NCBI GenBank assembly: GCA_934700345.1
Contig: CAKUXP010000004.1
Coordinates: 71,287 to 135,286 of the forward strand
DNA from: an uncultured Fibrobacter sp.
GTDB taxonomy: Bacteria > Fibrobacterota > Fibrobacteria > Fibrobacterales > Fibrobacteraceae
Direction: 5' to 3'
DNA: 64,000 nucleotides
The notes beneath the pieces are model-generated. The model ran no database searches, was not told the DNA's origin, and worked only from the letters and a program-made list of their open reading frames with translations. Position numbers and translations under genes: made by a program. Of this stretch, positions 26,237 to 33,703 are shown piece after piece (within the stretch, counting starts at the first letter, position 1; each line of letters starts with the position of its first letter).

Positions 26237-27349
26237 ATGGGAATGATTTCGACCGGGAAAAATCTAGACTCGAAAAATAATTCCGATGATTTTCGCCAAT
26301 TTCAAGAGATGCTTTCTTTGACAAAAGAAAAATTGCAACGAGACAATCCAAATGGCTACCAAAAATTTCAAGGAGAATTTTGGAAACGCTTCGAAATAGA
26401 TGTATGCCATTCGATGAAAAAGGCATGCTTCGACCTAAATATCGATTGGAACATTGAATATCTCGGCGGACACAAATTTCCAGATATTATCGCAAGAATA
26501 AACCAGCAGAGATCGTTCGGCGTTGAAGTGAAAACGCTCAGCCAATCCAATGAAAACTGGAACGTAATGGGTGGCAGCATTATGGAAACGACAGCCGAAA
26601 AGGATGTCAGCCGTATTCATGTTTTCTGTGCAAAGAAAAATCCTTTTGAAATTAAATATCGGCCTTTTGAAGACTGCGTTAAAGATGTGGCGATTACACA
26701 TAGTCCACGCTATATGCTTGATTTGGAAATGCCTTCGGAACAATGTCTTTTCAAAAAAATCCATAAGTCGTATAGCGAAGTTCGAACATTGGACAATCCT
26801 TTTTCCGCTTTTCGCGAATATCTGCAGTTTGAAAAGCGCAGAAAAGGTTCCGATAATTTTTGGTGGCAAGAGCCAACCGTCCTCAGCAGCGAGCAAGATA
26901 GCCAAGAAGTACGTTTCGCCTCGCAAATTGAAAATTCAAGAATTCGATTTTGGAGCGAATTGGAAAACGATAAAAAACATTTTTTAAAAATCCGAATGAT
27001 TATTTTATTTCCAGAGATAATCAACGGCGATTACAGGAATGCTGCCAAATGGCTTTGTCAACGTCTTATTATTAATTCTTCCCTTCGAGATTCATTTTCG
27101 GCAGGAGGGAAAAAAGCGATTAACGGAATTCTTGTTCCCAAAATCATTGCGAATATCGACGAATGGAAAGAGGACATCGCCAAAGTTTTTAAGTATGAGT
27201 ACACGACTTTAGAATATCGCTATCCTGTTTCAAATAAAGGGAAAAGCGCATGGGAAAACTGGAGACGAGAAATCGCTCAGGCAAATATCCAACCCGAAGC
27301 CAGAAGAGTTCTTTGTGCTATTCTGGAAGAGATCGGGGCTAAAATTTAA
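26237..27349 (+). CDS. Type II restriction endonuclease (PD-(D/E)XK) partner of the cytosine methyltransferase
   Basis: This 370-residue protein follows the methyltransferase by 3 bases. It shows a PD-(D/E)XK core near residues 80-100: GGHKFPDIIAR with the Asp, then FGVEVKT with Glu and Lys, 13-15 residues apart. The catalytic residues are visible, but the rest of the sequence is not familiar, as is usual for type II enzymes. Alternative starts exist near the ATG at 26237; the assigned one follows GGAGAATAAAAA well. It should cut the same site that the neighbouring enzyme methylates. Together they form an intact type II restriction-modification system. Confidence 0.8.
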   Translation: MGMISTGKNLDSKNNSDDFRQFQEMLSLTKEKLQRDNPNGYQKFQGEFWKRFEIDVCHSMKKACFDLNIDWNIEYLGGHKFPDIIARINQQRSFGVEVKTLSQSNENWNVMGGSIMETTAEKDVSRIHVFCAKKNPFEIKYRPFEDCVKDVAITHSPRYMLDLEMPSEQCLFKKIHKSYSEVRTLDNPFSAFREYLQFEKRRKGSDNFWWQEPTVLSSEQDSQEVRFASQIENSRIRFWSELENDKKHFLKIRMIILFPEIINGDYRNAAKWLCQRLIINSSLRDSFSAGGKKAINGILVPKIIANIDEWKEDIAKVFKYEYTTLEYRYPVSNKGKSAWENWRREIAQANIQPEARRVLCAILEEIGAKI

Positions 27350-27469
27350 CTTGTTTGAAATCGTCTTTCATCGACGAAAAATTTGGAATCCGCTAAATTT
27401 GTAATCTCTTCCCGAATATGTGTGGGTAAATTGAATCCTCTCTTGGCGTAATTTACTTAAATTTCGGGT

Positions 27470-27616
27470 ATGCAAGATACAGCTTTATATGCCCAGATTT
27501 TAGGGACAACATCAATAAAATATTCGATTGAACTTCGTGATTTTTCAATGGATATAACCGTTAAAACAAAGCATGGTGGAATGATAACAATTGAAAAGAT
27601 GTTGGATGGGAAATAG
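27470..27616 (+). pseudogene. Truncated N-terminal relic of an ISL3-type transposase
   Basis: A 48-codon frame reads MQDTALYAQILG, which matches the usual start of ISL3-family transposases. The frame then runs on with DFSMDITVKTK in place of the family's beta-strand and Cys-rich zinc motif, and stops. It ends 5 bases before the next gene. It is most likely a leftover of an insertion sequence. A small host gene is possible but less likely. Confidence 0.4.
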
Positions 27617-27621
27617 CAGCA

Positions 27622-28155
27622 ATGAACCTAAAGAAAATTGCAGTAGCATTCTTTTTCGCCTTCTCATGTAATTTAAGTTTTGGCAACGAGACGACTTCAT
27701 TTCAATCAGCGGATATCGATAGCGCCAAGATATATTATGACTTGATTGCGGAAGAAAATTACCAAGCATACTCCAGGCCAAATGTGATAGGAATGATTGC
27801 AGGAGGAAGTTTGACCGGTGTGGGGGCAGCTCTTGTCGGATTTGGACTGTACGCTATATTAGATGTATCAAACCCTCCAACCTTTGGCGATGCTCTTGGT
27901 AGAGTTATTGGTGGATTATTCGTTGGCGCGGCCATCCCTTTTCTTGGCGTGGGCATCCCTGTCCTTTCGTACAATACATACAAGTATATTGTTCATAAAG
28001 GCCATGCCAATAAACGCGATGAATACCAAGAGGCGCTCGATCGTTATAAGTCGCGAAAGCGTGGCAGCGAATCCGGTGCGCTGCAACTGATGATTCTCCC
28101 CGAACTCAATTTTATCGAAAAGCGTGGCGGAGTAAATGCGGTTGTTCGGTTTTAG
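27622..28155 (+). CDS. Secreted or membrane protein of unknown function, 177 residues
   Basis: This protein has an N-terminal signal peptide (MNLKKIAVAFFFAFSCNLSFG) and then two Gly-rich hydrophobic segments (about 57-80 and 92-118: GMIAGGSLTGVGAALVGFGLYAIL, IGGLFVGAAIPFLGVGIPVL). A Lys/Arg-rich tail follows. Such pairs of glycine-zipper segments are common in small envelope proteins whose C-terminal part reads as a beta-rich domain (LQLMILPELNF). I do not recognise the family. The ATG at 27622 fits the signal peptide. Confidence 0.7.
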   Translation: MNLKKIAVAFFFAFSCNLSFGNETTSFQSADIDSAKIYYDLIAEENYQAYSRPNVIGMIAGGSLTGVGAALVGFGLYAILDVSNPPTFGDALGRVIGGLFVGAAIPFLGVGIPVLSYNTYKYIVHKGHANKRDEYQEALDRYKSRKRGSESGALQLMILPELNFIEKRGGVNAVVRF

Positions 28156-28259
28156 GGATGGTAAAATTTTAATTCAAGCGAAGGTTTGATTTTTTTATCT
28201 CACTCCACATTCCGCCTAAAATTTAAATCCTATATTATGGGCAATCAGAGGTTTATTTT

Positions 28260-28754
28260 ATGGAACTCACGCCGCTCGACATCCGCAACCAGACCTTTCA
28301 CTCCAAGCGCTTTGGCGGTTACGCCCCCGAAGAGGTCAAGGCCTTTTTGGAAACGGCGGCGAAGTCGTTCGAAGAGCTCGGACGCAAGCGGACCGAATTG
28401 ACGGAGCGCCTGAAAATCGCCGAGGAACGCGTCAATTACTACAAGCAAATTGAAAAGACGATTCAGGATGCGGCGGTCACGATGCAGCGCACGATGGAAG
28501 AGATCAAGCGCAACGCCGAAAAGGAAGGCGAACTGATCGTCGCCGAGGCAAAGACTCGGGCCCAGCGCGAAGTCGAAAACACGAAGCGCGAAGCGGAATC
28601 GCTCCGGTCCGAAATCGAGCAGCTGAAACAGCTCCGCACCAATTACTTTATCCGCATCCGCGCGATGGTCAAGAGCCAGTCGGAACTTCTTGCAGCGATG
28701 GAAAGGGAACAGGCCCCGGAAATTTCGGAAACCCGCGAACCGGTCGTTCTCTGA
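28260..28754 (+). CDS. DivIVA-domain coiled-coil protein
   Basis: This 164-residue cytoplasmic protein resembles DivIVA/Wag31-type scaffolds that bind curved membranes at poles or septa. The N-terminal signature is clear: MELTPLDIRNQTFHSKRFGGYAPEEV, in which the RFGGY stretch corresponds to the conserved FR.GY. Two coiled-coil segments follow (about 35-90 and 95-150), rich in Glu, Lys and Arg. It is unusual in a Gram-negative context but is seen in deltaproteobacteria and others. The DUF167 gene follows 3 bases later, which is a common neighbour arrangement. Confidence 0.82.
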   Translation: MELTPLDIRNQTFHSKRFGGYAPEEVKAFLETAAKSFEELGRKRTELTERLKIAEERVNYYKQIEKTIQDAAVTMQRTMEEIKRNAEKEGELIVAEAKTRAQREVENTKREAESLRSEIEQLKQLRTNYFIRIRAMVKSQSELLAAMEREQAPEISETREPVVL

Positions 28755-28757
28755 TCG

Positions 28758-28976
28758 ATGAAAATCCAGGTCAAGGTTCACGCCAGGAGCAAGCGCGAAG
28801 GGGTCGTGCCGCAGCCCGACGGTTCCTACAAGGTGGATGTCAAGGCACCCCCGGTCGAAGGCAAGGCGAACGAAGCTGTCTGCAAGGTTCTCGCCGAATT
28901 TTTTAAAAAGCCCAAAAGCTCGGTCCGGGTTGTCCAAGGCGCGACGAACAGCCGAAAAGTCGTCGAGGTGGATTGA
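28758..28976 (+). CDS. DUF167 (YggU) family protein
   Basis: A 72-residue protein matching the DUF167/YggU family, known from structures but without a settled function. The conserved core VKAPPVEGKANEAVCKVLAEFFKKPKSSVRVVQGATNSRKVVEV is present with its typical loop motif GKANEA and the SRKV end. It follows the DivIVA gene by 3 bases, so the two are probably co-transcribed. Confidence 0.88.
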   Translation: MKIQVKVHARSKREGVVPQPDGSYKVDVKAPPVEGKANEAVCKVLAEFFKKPKSSVRVVQGATNSRKVVEVD

Positions 28977-29309
28977 GCGGAGATTAGAAGGGATCACGGT
29001 ACGCTGTCATCCCCCGGCTTGACCGGGAAATGCCTGAGATTATCGACAAAGACAGGTTAGCGAGCTTGCCCGAGTTAAGCCCGTCGTTCAGAGCTTAGTG
29101 TGTATCACTTAGAGCTTAGAACAGCGGGATTTAAATTGCTGAAAAACAGAACATCGATGTCTGCAAATCTAAGCTCTAAACTCTCAGCTCTAAGTTCTGA
29201 ACACGCTAGGCAGTCAATTCCTAATTGCTAATTGCTAATTGCTAATTGCTAACTGCTCTCTGCCCGCAGCTCTCTCTCCACTGATTTCTCCAAACTCTTA
29301 ACGCTCAAC
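28977..29309. repeat. Intergenic mosaic of dispersed and tandem repeats
   Basis: No gene is seen. A block near 29008-29048 begins GTCATCCCCCGGCTTGACC and resembles the block at about 15155. Motifs related to GAGCTTAG recur at about 29090-29122. An inverted partner, AGCTCTAAGTTCTGAAC, lies at about 29186-29202 and pairs with GTTCAGAGCTTAG at about 29087-29099 (12 of 13 bases). From 29223 to 29257 there are five copies of the 7-base unit AATTGCT (the last with one change). The same units occur in the spacer at 15064-15425. Confidence 0.7.
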
Positions 29310-31076
29310 CTAATCCTGGCAGGCGGTCCGGTTCACAAAAGCGCTCGAATCAACGCCCATAATCTGGACATTGGCGTTTGCGCCCTTTTCAAAGCGAATC
29401 TTCCCATAGACGCCCTGGAAGTTTTTCTGGGAATGGATTTTCCCTACCAGGTTCGTCTCCCCGGAAGCGAGCAGGGAAAACACGATGCCCGCTGCGCTGT
29501 AGGAAAGCCCGCTCACCTTGTCCGCCTTGGGTTCATCGTTCCACTTGGCCTTGTAGGCGGAACGGAAGTTTTCAAACGCATTGTCCGGATTTTCCCCGGT
29601 AAAGGCGACGCTGAAATAGGAACCTTCGACAAGCTTTTTACCTTCGTTTATCAGGTCAACGCCATACCAGCCCGAAGTCCCGAGGAGCGTTCCGTTCAGC
29701 TTGTGGAAGGCGACCTGCCGCGCGATGAGTCCCGCATCCGAAGGGCTTGAACTCGGGATGAAAATTCCGGGAATCTGAAAGACCGAATCCTGCAAAAAGG
29801 CGCGCTTATCCTTTGCGGAAATGGCATCGAGATCCTTGGCACCGCGAGCGATATTTTTCCGGTGCAGGAACTGCCCGAATCGAACCGCCCGAAGCTTTCG
29901 AAATTCCGTCGTATAGTCGGGATGTCCCTCTTCAAACTCCTGCACGGCGACAACCGTCGCTCCGCGGCTTTCCACGGCACGCTTAAAGCTCTGCGTCATC
30001 GCCGTCCCGAAATCTCCGATCGGGGAAAGGATCGCAAATTCACGAATTCCGAGACACTCGACCGAATACCGGGCAATCCCTGCGGCCAGGTTATCCATGC
30101 TCACATTCACCTGGAAGATATTCGGTCCCATCCGGGAAATTCCCGCATCGGTCGCCGTCGGCGTAAGCATCGGGATTCCAGGATGTGTCGAACCGAGCCA
30201 CGCCGCGACAGCCGCAGAGGGCGCGCTCATCAACGGACCGACAATTGCGACAACGCTATCCTGCGCCACCGCTTGCCGGGCCCGGCGAAGCGCCTCGACC
30301 GCATCCGCCCGCGTATCGGCAATCCGCAAATTCACCTTGCCGCCCAGGTTCGCCTTTTCAAAGGCCAGCCGGACGCCTTTCACCGCATCCGCGCCAAATT
30401 CCGCAAAATCCCCTGACATCGGAGCGAGCACCAGAACTGTCGGAATCGAAGCCTTACCCTCTAGTTCGGAAAGCGCCTCCTTTGCTCGATTTACCCGGCT
30501 TTCATCCTCTTTCGCCGAGATGACTTTTTTATACCAGTATCTCGCCGCCTTGAAATTTTTCCGTTTCGCAAGTTCCGCTCCCAACCGGAGCCATGTCGCA
30601 TTCGCTACGGCACGGCTCACCTGCGCCCGATCCGCAATCGAAACCAGCAGGGAAACAGACAGACGGGAATCGTCCGAAATCGTCTTCAGGAGCAACCGCC
30701 TTGCATTCGAGCATACCGTCGAATCCTTGCTGTAGGAAATCACGTCCAAAAGCATTTCGACGCCCACGGCGACAGAATCCTTCAGGCGGAACTCTGCGAC
30801 AAACGTTTCCATCCCGGCGCGGTAGGGACTTCCGGCATAATATTCAAGGAACCGTTCCAAGAGCGTATTCAAATTCGCCGTATCCCCGGAAGCGGCAAGG
30901 CATTTCGCAAGTTCTTCCGCGGCTTTCGCCCCGTCCGATGTCAAGACCTTCTTGTCCGGAAGAGGCCTAAGCGCAGAAACGCCCGGAACGGAACACGGGT
31001 TTTCCCCTGCCGAAAAGGCAAGCGAAACGCCCAAAGCGACAACAGCGACAACCAAAAATCTAAAACGTCCCAGCAT
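29310..31076 (-). CDS. Periplasmic-binding-protein-like (LpoA/leucine-binding type) secreted protein with TPR-like N-terminus
   Basis: The start is set at 31076 because MLGRFRFLVVAVVALGVSLAFSAG is a signal peptide and GGGGA lies before the ATG. The longer reading frame upstream runs through another gene. The mature 560-residue protein has a helical first part (about 40-240, TPR-like repeats) and then a type I periplasmic-binding fold from about 250: VLVLAPMSGDFAEFGADAVKGVRLAFE, VVAIVGPLMSAPSAAVAAWLGSTHPGIPML and ISRMGPNIFQVNVS. This layout is like LpoA, the outer-membrane activator of penicillin-binding proteins, and like branched-chain amino-acid binding proteins. No transporter genes are nearby, so a regulatory or scaffold role is more likely. 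The nucleotidyltransferase-like gene lies 10 bases upstream. Confidence 0.75.
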   Translation of the reverse strand: MLGRFRFLVVAVVALGVSLAFSAGENPCSVPGVSALRPLPDKKVLTSDGAKAAEELAKCLAASGDTANLNTLLERFLEYYAGSPYRAGMETFVAEFRLKDSVAVGVEMLLDVISYSKDSTVCSNARRLLLKTISDDSRLSVSLLVSIADRAQVSRAVANATWLRLGAELAKRKNFKAARYWYKKVISAKEDESRVNRAKEALSELEGKASIPTVLVLAPMSGDFAEFGADAVKGVRLAFEKANLGGKVNLRIADTRADAVEALRRARQAVAQDSVVAIVGPLMSAPSAAVAAWLGSTHPGIPMLTPTATDAGISRMGPNIFQVNVSMDNLAAGIARYSVECLGIREFAILSPIGDFGTAMTQSFKRAVESRGATVVAVQEFEEGHPDYTTEFRKLRAVRFGQFLHRKNIARGAKDLDAISAKDKRAFLQDSVFQIPGIFIPSSSPSDAGLIARQVAFHKLNGTLLGTSGWYGVDLINEGKKLVEGSYFSVAFTGENPDNAFENFRSAYKAKWNDEPKADKVSGLSYSAAGIVFSLLASGETNLVGKIHSQKNFQGVYGKIRFEKGANANVQIMGVDSSAFVNRTACQD

Positions 31077-31086
31077 GGATTCCCCG

Positions 31087-31407
31087 TCAGGCTTTTTCAG
31101 CACCCGCTTCCTGGATGACAATATGCTCTTTCTTGATGTTCTTCTGCATACTTTCCGTAAGTTTTGCCCAATCGACGACATCGACCCGAAACGGCAAGTT
31201 CCTGTCGGCAAACGCCTTTTCGACGACCAGCATTTCTTCAACCGGAATCGGTTTCTCGGAAACGACGACGACATTCAGGGCGGATTCCGGGGTAAGATCT
31301 ATCCCGGTCACTCGCGGTCCGTAGGCATCGACCTCCAGTCCTTCAAAGTGGGCGTTCAAGATCCGCTGGACAGTTTCCAGCTGGCATTTTTCCAGACAAA
31401 GTTGCAT
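31087..31407 (-). CDS. Degenerate nucleotidyltransferase-fold protein (catalytic motif lost)
   Basis: This 106-residue protein has the secondary-structure order and the closing motif (FRVDVVDWAKL...IKKEHIVI) of small MNT-type nucleotidyltransferases. In active members the motif reads GSRA...SDIDL. Here the corresponding stretch is YGPRVTGIDLTPESALNVVVV: the Ser of GS is Pro and the DxD carboxylates are LNV. I therefore expect no catalytic activity. It starts at the ATG 31407 rather than at an upstream TTG. It ends 10 bases before the binding-protein gene and probably shares its transcript. A HEPN partner, typical of MNT/HEPN pairs, is absent. Function unknown; a nucleotide- or RNA-binding role remains possible. 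Confidence 0.55.
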   Translation of the reverse strand: MQLCLEKCQLETVQRILNAHFEGLEVDAYGPRVTGIDLTPESALNVVVVSEKPIPVEEMLVVEKAFADRNLPFRVDVVDWAKLTESMQKNIKKEHIVIQEAGAEKA

Positions 31408-31555
31408 AATGTCCAAATATAGAAAATCCGGGAAAAATCATGGACAGCCCGCTTCCTCGGCCCGGAATGGAAGAATTTCCCATTTTATCCCCTAAAAAAG
31501 CCTCTTTATCAAATTCGCCCCACAAAAAATTTACAAAAAAGCCATTTTTAATGAC

Positions 31556-33010
31556 ATGCGAATTTTCTCCGGCATTCTTCTCGTCCTCACGCTCTCTACA
31601 TTTGCCCTTGCTGGCGAAGCGGACAAAAACCGGGTGGATTCTCTCGCCGCCAAAAGCTCGTCAATCGATTCTTCCGAATTCTACGCGCCGAGAAAGCCTA
31701 CCGGGAAACGCCTCCCCGTCATCATCCCCTTTATGGAAGTAGTCCTGCAAGACGCTTTCGTCTGGTCGTGGGACAGGTTCGTCCTTGACAAGAACTACGC
31801 GAGAATCGGTCCGTCCGTGTGGAAACGGAACTTTCGCGAAGGCTGGAAATGGGACGACAACCATTTCGCCGTAAACTTTTTCGGGCATCCCTACCAGGGA
31901 AGCCACTATTATTCCGCTGCCCGCGCTTCGGGCTACAGCTTTTACGAAAGCTTCTTCTTTGCGGCGACAGGCTCCTACATCTGGGAAATGTTCTGCGAAC
32001 AGGAATATCCGGCACCAAACGACTTCATTGCGACAAGCATCGGCGGAACGATTTACGGAGAAATCCTCTACCGGCTCTCGACGCGGCTTCTCGCAAAACC
32101 CGACGCGGGAATTTTCGAAAACATCGGCGCATTCGCCATGAACCCGTTAGCCTACATCCAGGAAAAGATCAACGGAGCAAGTTACACCAACCCGGGGTAC
32201 GCCCCCATCGAACTTTCCGTCTTTGCAGGCGTGGGAAAACGCTTCGGCAACGAATACCGCTACGACGAAGATGCCGACGACAGGTCCGACGAAGACTGGA
32301 ACGATGCCGCCGGACTTTACGGGCTAAGCCTTGTCTATGGGCGCGCAGATAGACGCATCCGGCAACCGTTTGAATACTTTACGTTCGACTTCAACCAGGA
32401 ACAGAGCCAAGACGGAATGCTGATGAAACTCTCCGCCGTGGGAAAGCTCAAGAACCTGAACATGCACGCGGGCAAGAACTGGATAGATCTCGGAACGTAT
32501 CTGCATTTCGACACGTTCTACGGGAACCTGGTCGAAATGTCCGCGCTTTCCATCGGATTCGGTGCCGATATCAACCTGGATCTTTCCGAAAAATTCCGGT
32601 TCAGGATGTCGCATATGCCGTCCTATGTCATTTTGGGTTCCTCGAACTTCAACTACGACGACATTCTCGCCGCGGCGGATTCCAACTACAAAGCGACCCG
32701 GGATTACCAATATAGCCTAGGCGTGAGCTACAAGGCCATGCTCGAACTGGAACTCAAGCGATGGGGGCGTCTCTACAACAAGGCTTCGGTATTTCTCTTC
32801 CGCAGCATCCCGAACACCGAACCGCACTACGGAATGAAAGGCTACGACTTCGTCGCCTTCAACAGCGCAAACGTCGAAGCGTACCTTCCCCTAGACATTT
32901 CCCTCGGCATCCAGTTGAATTCCTACCTGAAAATCGCAGCATATGAACGCGTGCAACCGATGTCGCAGATGATGCATTCCATCGGGACCTATCTAAGCTA
33001 CAGGATTTAG
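31556..33010 (+). CDS. DUF3943 family envelope protein
   Basis: This 484-residue protein begins with a signal peptide (MRIFSGILLVLTLSTFALAG) and carries the DUF3943 signature: WKWDDNHFAVNFFGHPYQGSHYYSAARASGYSFYES, then GSYIWEMFCEQEYPAPNDFIATSIGGTIYGEILYRLS (about 95-180). The remainder reads as alternating beta-strands ending in YLSYRI, which suits an outer-membrane barrel. The family is common in Gram-negative environmental and gut bacteria. Its function is unknown. It is transcribed divergently from the nucleotidyltransferase-like gene and ends at a shared hairpin with tmk. Confidence 0.8.
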   Translation: MRIFSGILLVLTLSTFALAGEADKNRVDSLAAKSSSIDSSEFYAPRKPTGKRLPVIIPFMEVVLQDAFVWSWDRFVLDKNYARIGPSVWKRNFREGWKWDDNHFAVNFFGHPYQGSHYYSAARASGYSFYESFFFAATGSYIWEMFCEQEYPAPNDFIATSIGGTIYGEILYRLSTRLLAKPDAGIFENIGAFAMNPLAYIQEKINGASYTNPGYAPIELSVFAGVGKRFGNEYRYDEDADDRSDEDWNDAAGLYGLSLVYGRADRRIRQPFEYFTFDFNQEQSQDGMLMKLSAVGKLKNLNMHAGKNWIDLGTYLHFDTFYGNLVEMSALSIGFGADINLDLSEKFRFRMSHMPSYVILGSSNFNYDDILAAADSNYKATRDYQYSLGVSYKAMLELELKRWGRLYNKASVFLFRSIPNTEPHYGMKGYDFVAFNSANVEAYLPLDISLGIQLNSYLKIAAYERVQPMSQMMHSIGTYLSYRI

Positions 33011-33028
33011 GCGAAGAAGCCCCACACA

Positions 33029-33052
33029 AAAAGCCGATGAAGACCGGCTTTT
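33029..33052. terminator. Bidirectional hairpin between DUF3943 and tmk
   Basis: AAAAGCCG pairs with CGGCTTTT across an 8-base loop. The A and T runs serve both strands, so it can end the DUF3943 transcript and the secA-tmk transcript. Confidence 0.7.
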
Positions 33053-33070
33053 CAAATTTCTAGAAATCTG

Positions 33071-33703
33071 TTACAGGCGTTCCAGGACGAGCTTCCGAAT
33101 CTTTTGCTGAACGGAATCTACGCTTGAAGCGGAATCGACAAGCGTTACGCATTCCGGAAAGTCCTTTGCGATTTCCCCATAGCCGCCACGGACCCGCTCG
33201 AAGAAGCCAGTCGCTTCGCTTTCGAGCCTGTCGGGGACGCGTCCGTCGCAAGCCTGTCGGGCGCGGCTTTCTTCTACGCCCAGGTCTAGCACAATCGTGA
33301 GTTCCGGCATGAACTTTCCGCAGGCTATCCGGGAAAGTTCGAGAATCGTCCGCTTATCGATTCCGCGGCCATAACCCTGGTAGGCGAGCGTGCTCCAGGC
33401 AAAGCGGTCCGCAAGGACAACCTTCCCCGAAGCGAGCGCAGGCGCGATCTTTTCGGCGATTACCTGGGAACGCGCCGCGTTATACAGCAAGAGTTCCGTC
33501 CCGGAATCCATGACGCCCTTGTAGCGGACATCCAGAAGTATCCCGCGGATTCTTTCCGATATTTCGGAGCCGCCCGGCTCGCGAATCGATACGACTTCGT
33601 ATCCCTTTTGTACAAGAAATTCGGCAAGGAGCTTCAACTGCGTACTTTTTCCGCAGCCATCGATGCCTTCAAGACAGAAAAAGCGCCTTGCCGTCTGGAT
33701 CAT
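33071..33703 (-). CDS. tmk: Thymidylate kinase
   Basis: The enzyme phosphorylates dTMP to dTDP. I place the start at the ATG 33703 (MIQTARRFFCLEGIDGCGKST), which overlaps the secA stop as ATGA; the longer frame runs into secA. The 210-residue protein has the P-loop GIDGCGKST, the DRF-type motif ADRFAWSTLAYQGYGRG (substrate binding) and VLDLGVEESRAR with the lid region following. All are normal. It forms an operon with secA. Confidence 0.92.
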   Translation of the reverse strand: MIQTARRFFCLEGIDGCGKSTQLKLLAEFLVQKGYEVVSIREPGGSEISERIRGILLDVRYKGVMDSGTELLLYNAARSQVIAEKIAPALASGKVVLADRFAWSTLAYQGYGRGIDKRTILELSRIACGKFMPELTIVLDLGVEESRARQACDGRVPDRLESEATGFFERVRGGYGEIAKDFPECVTLVDSASSVDSVQQKIRKLVLERL

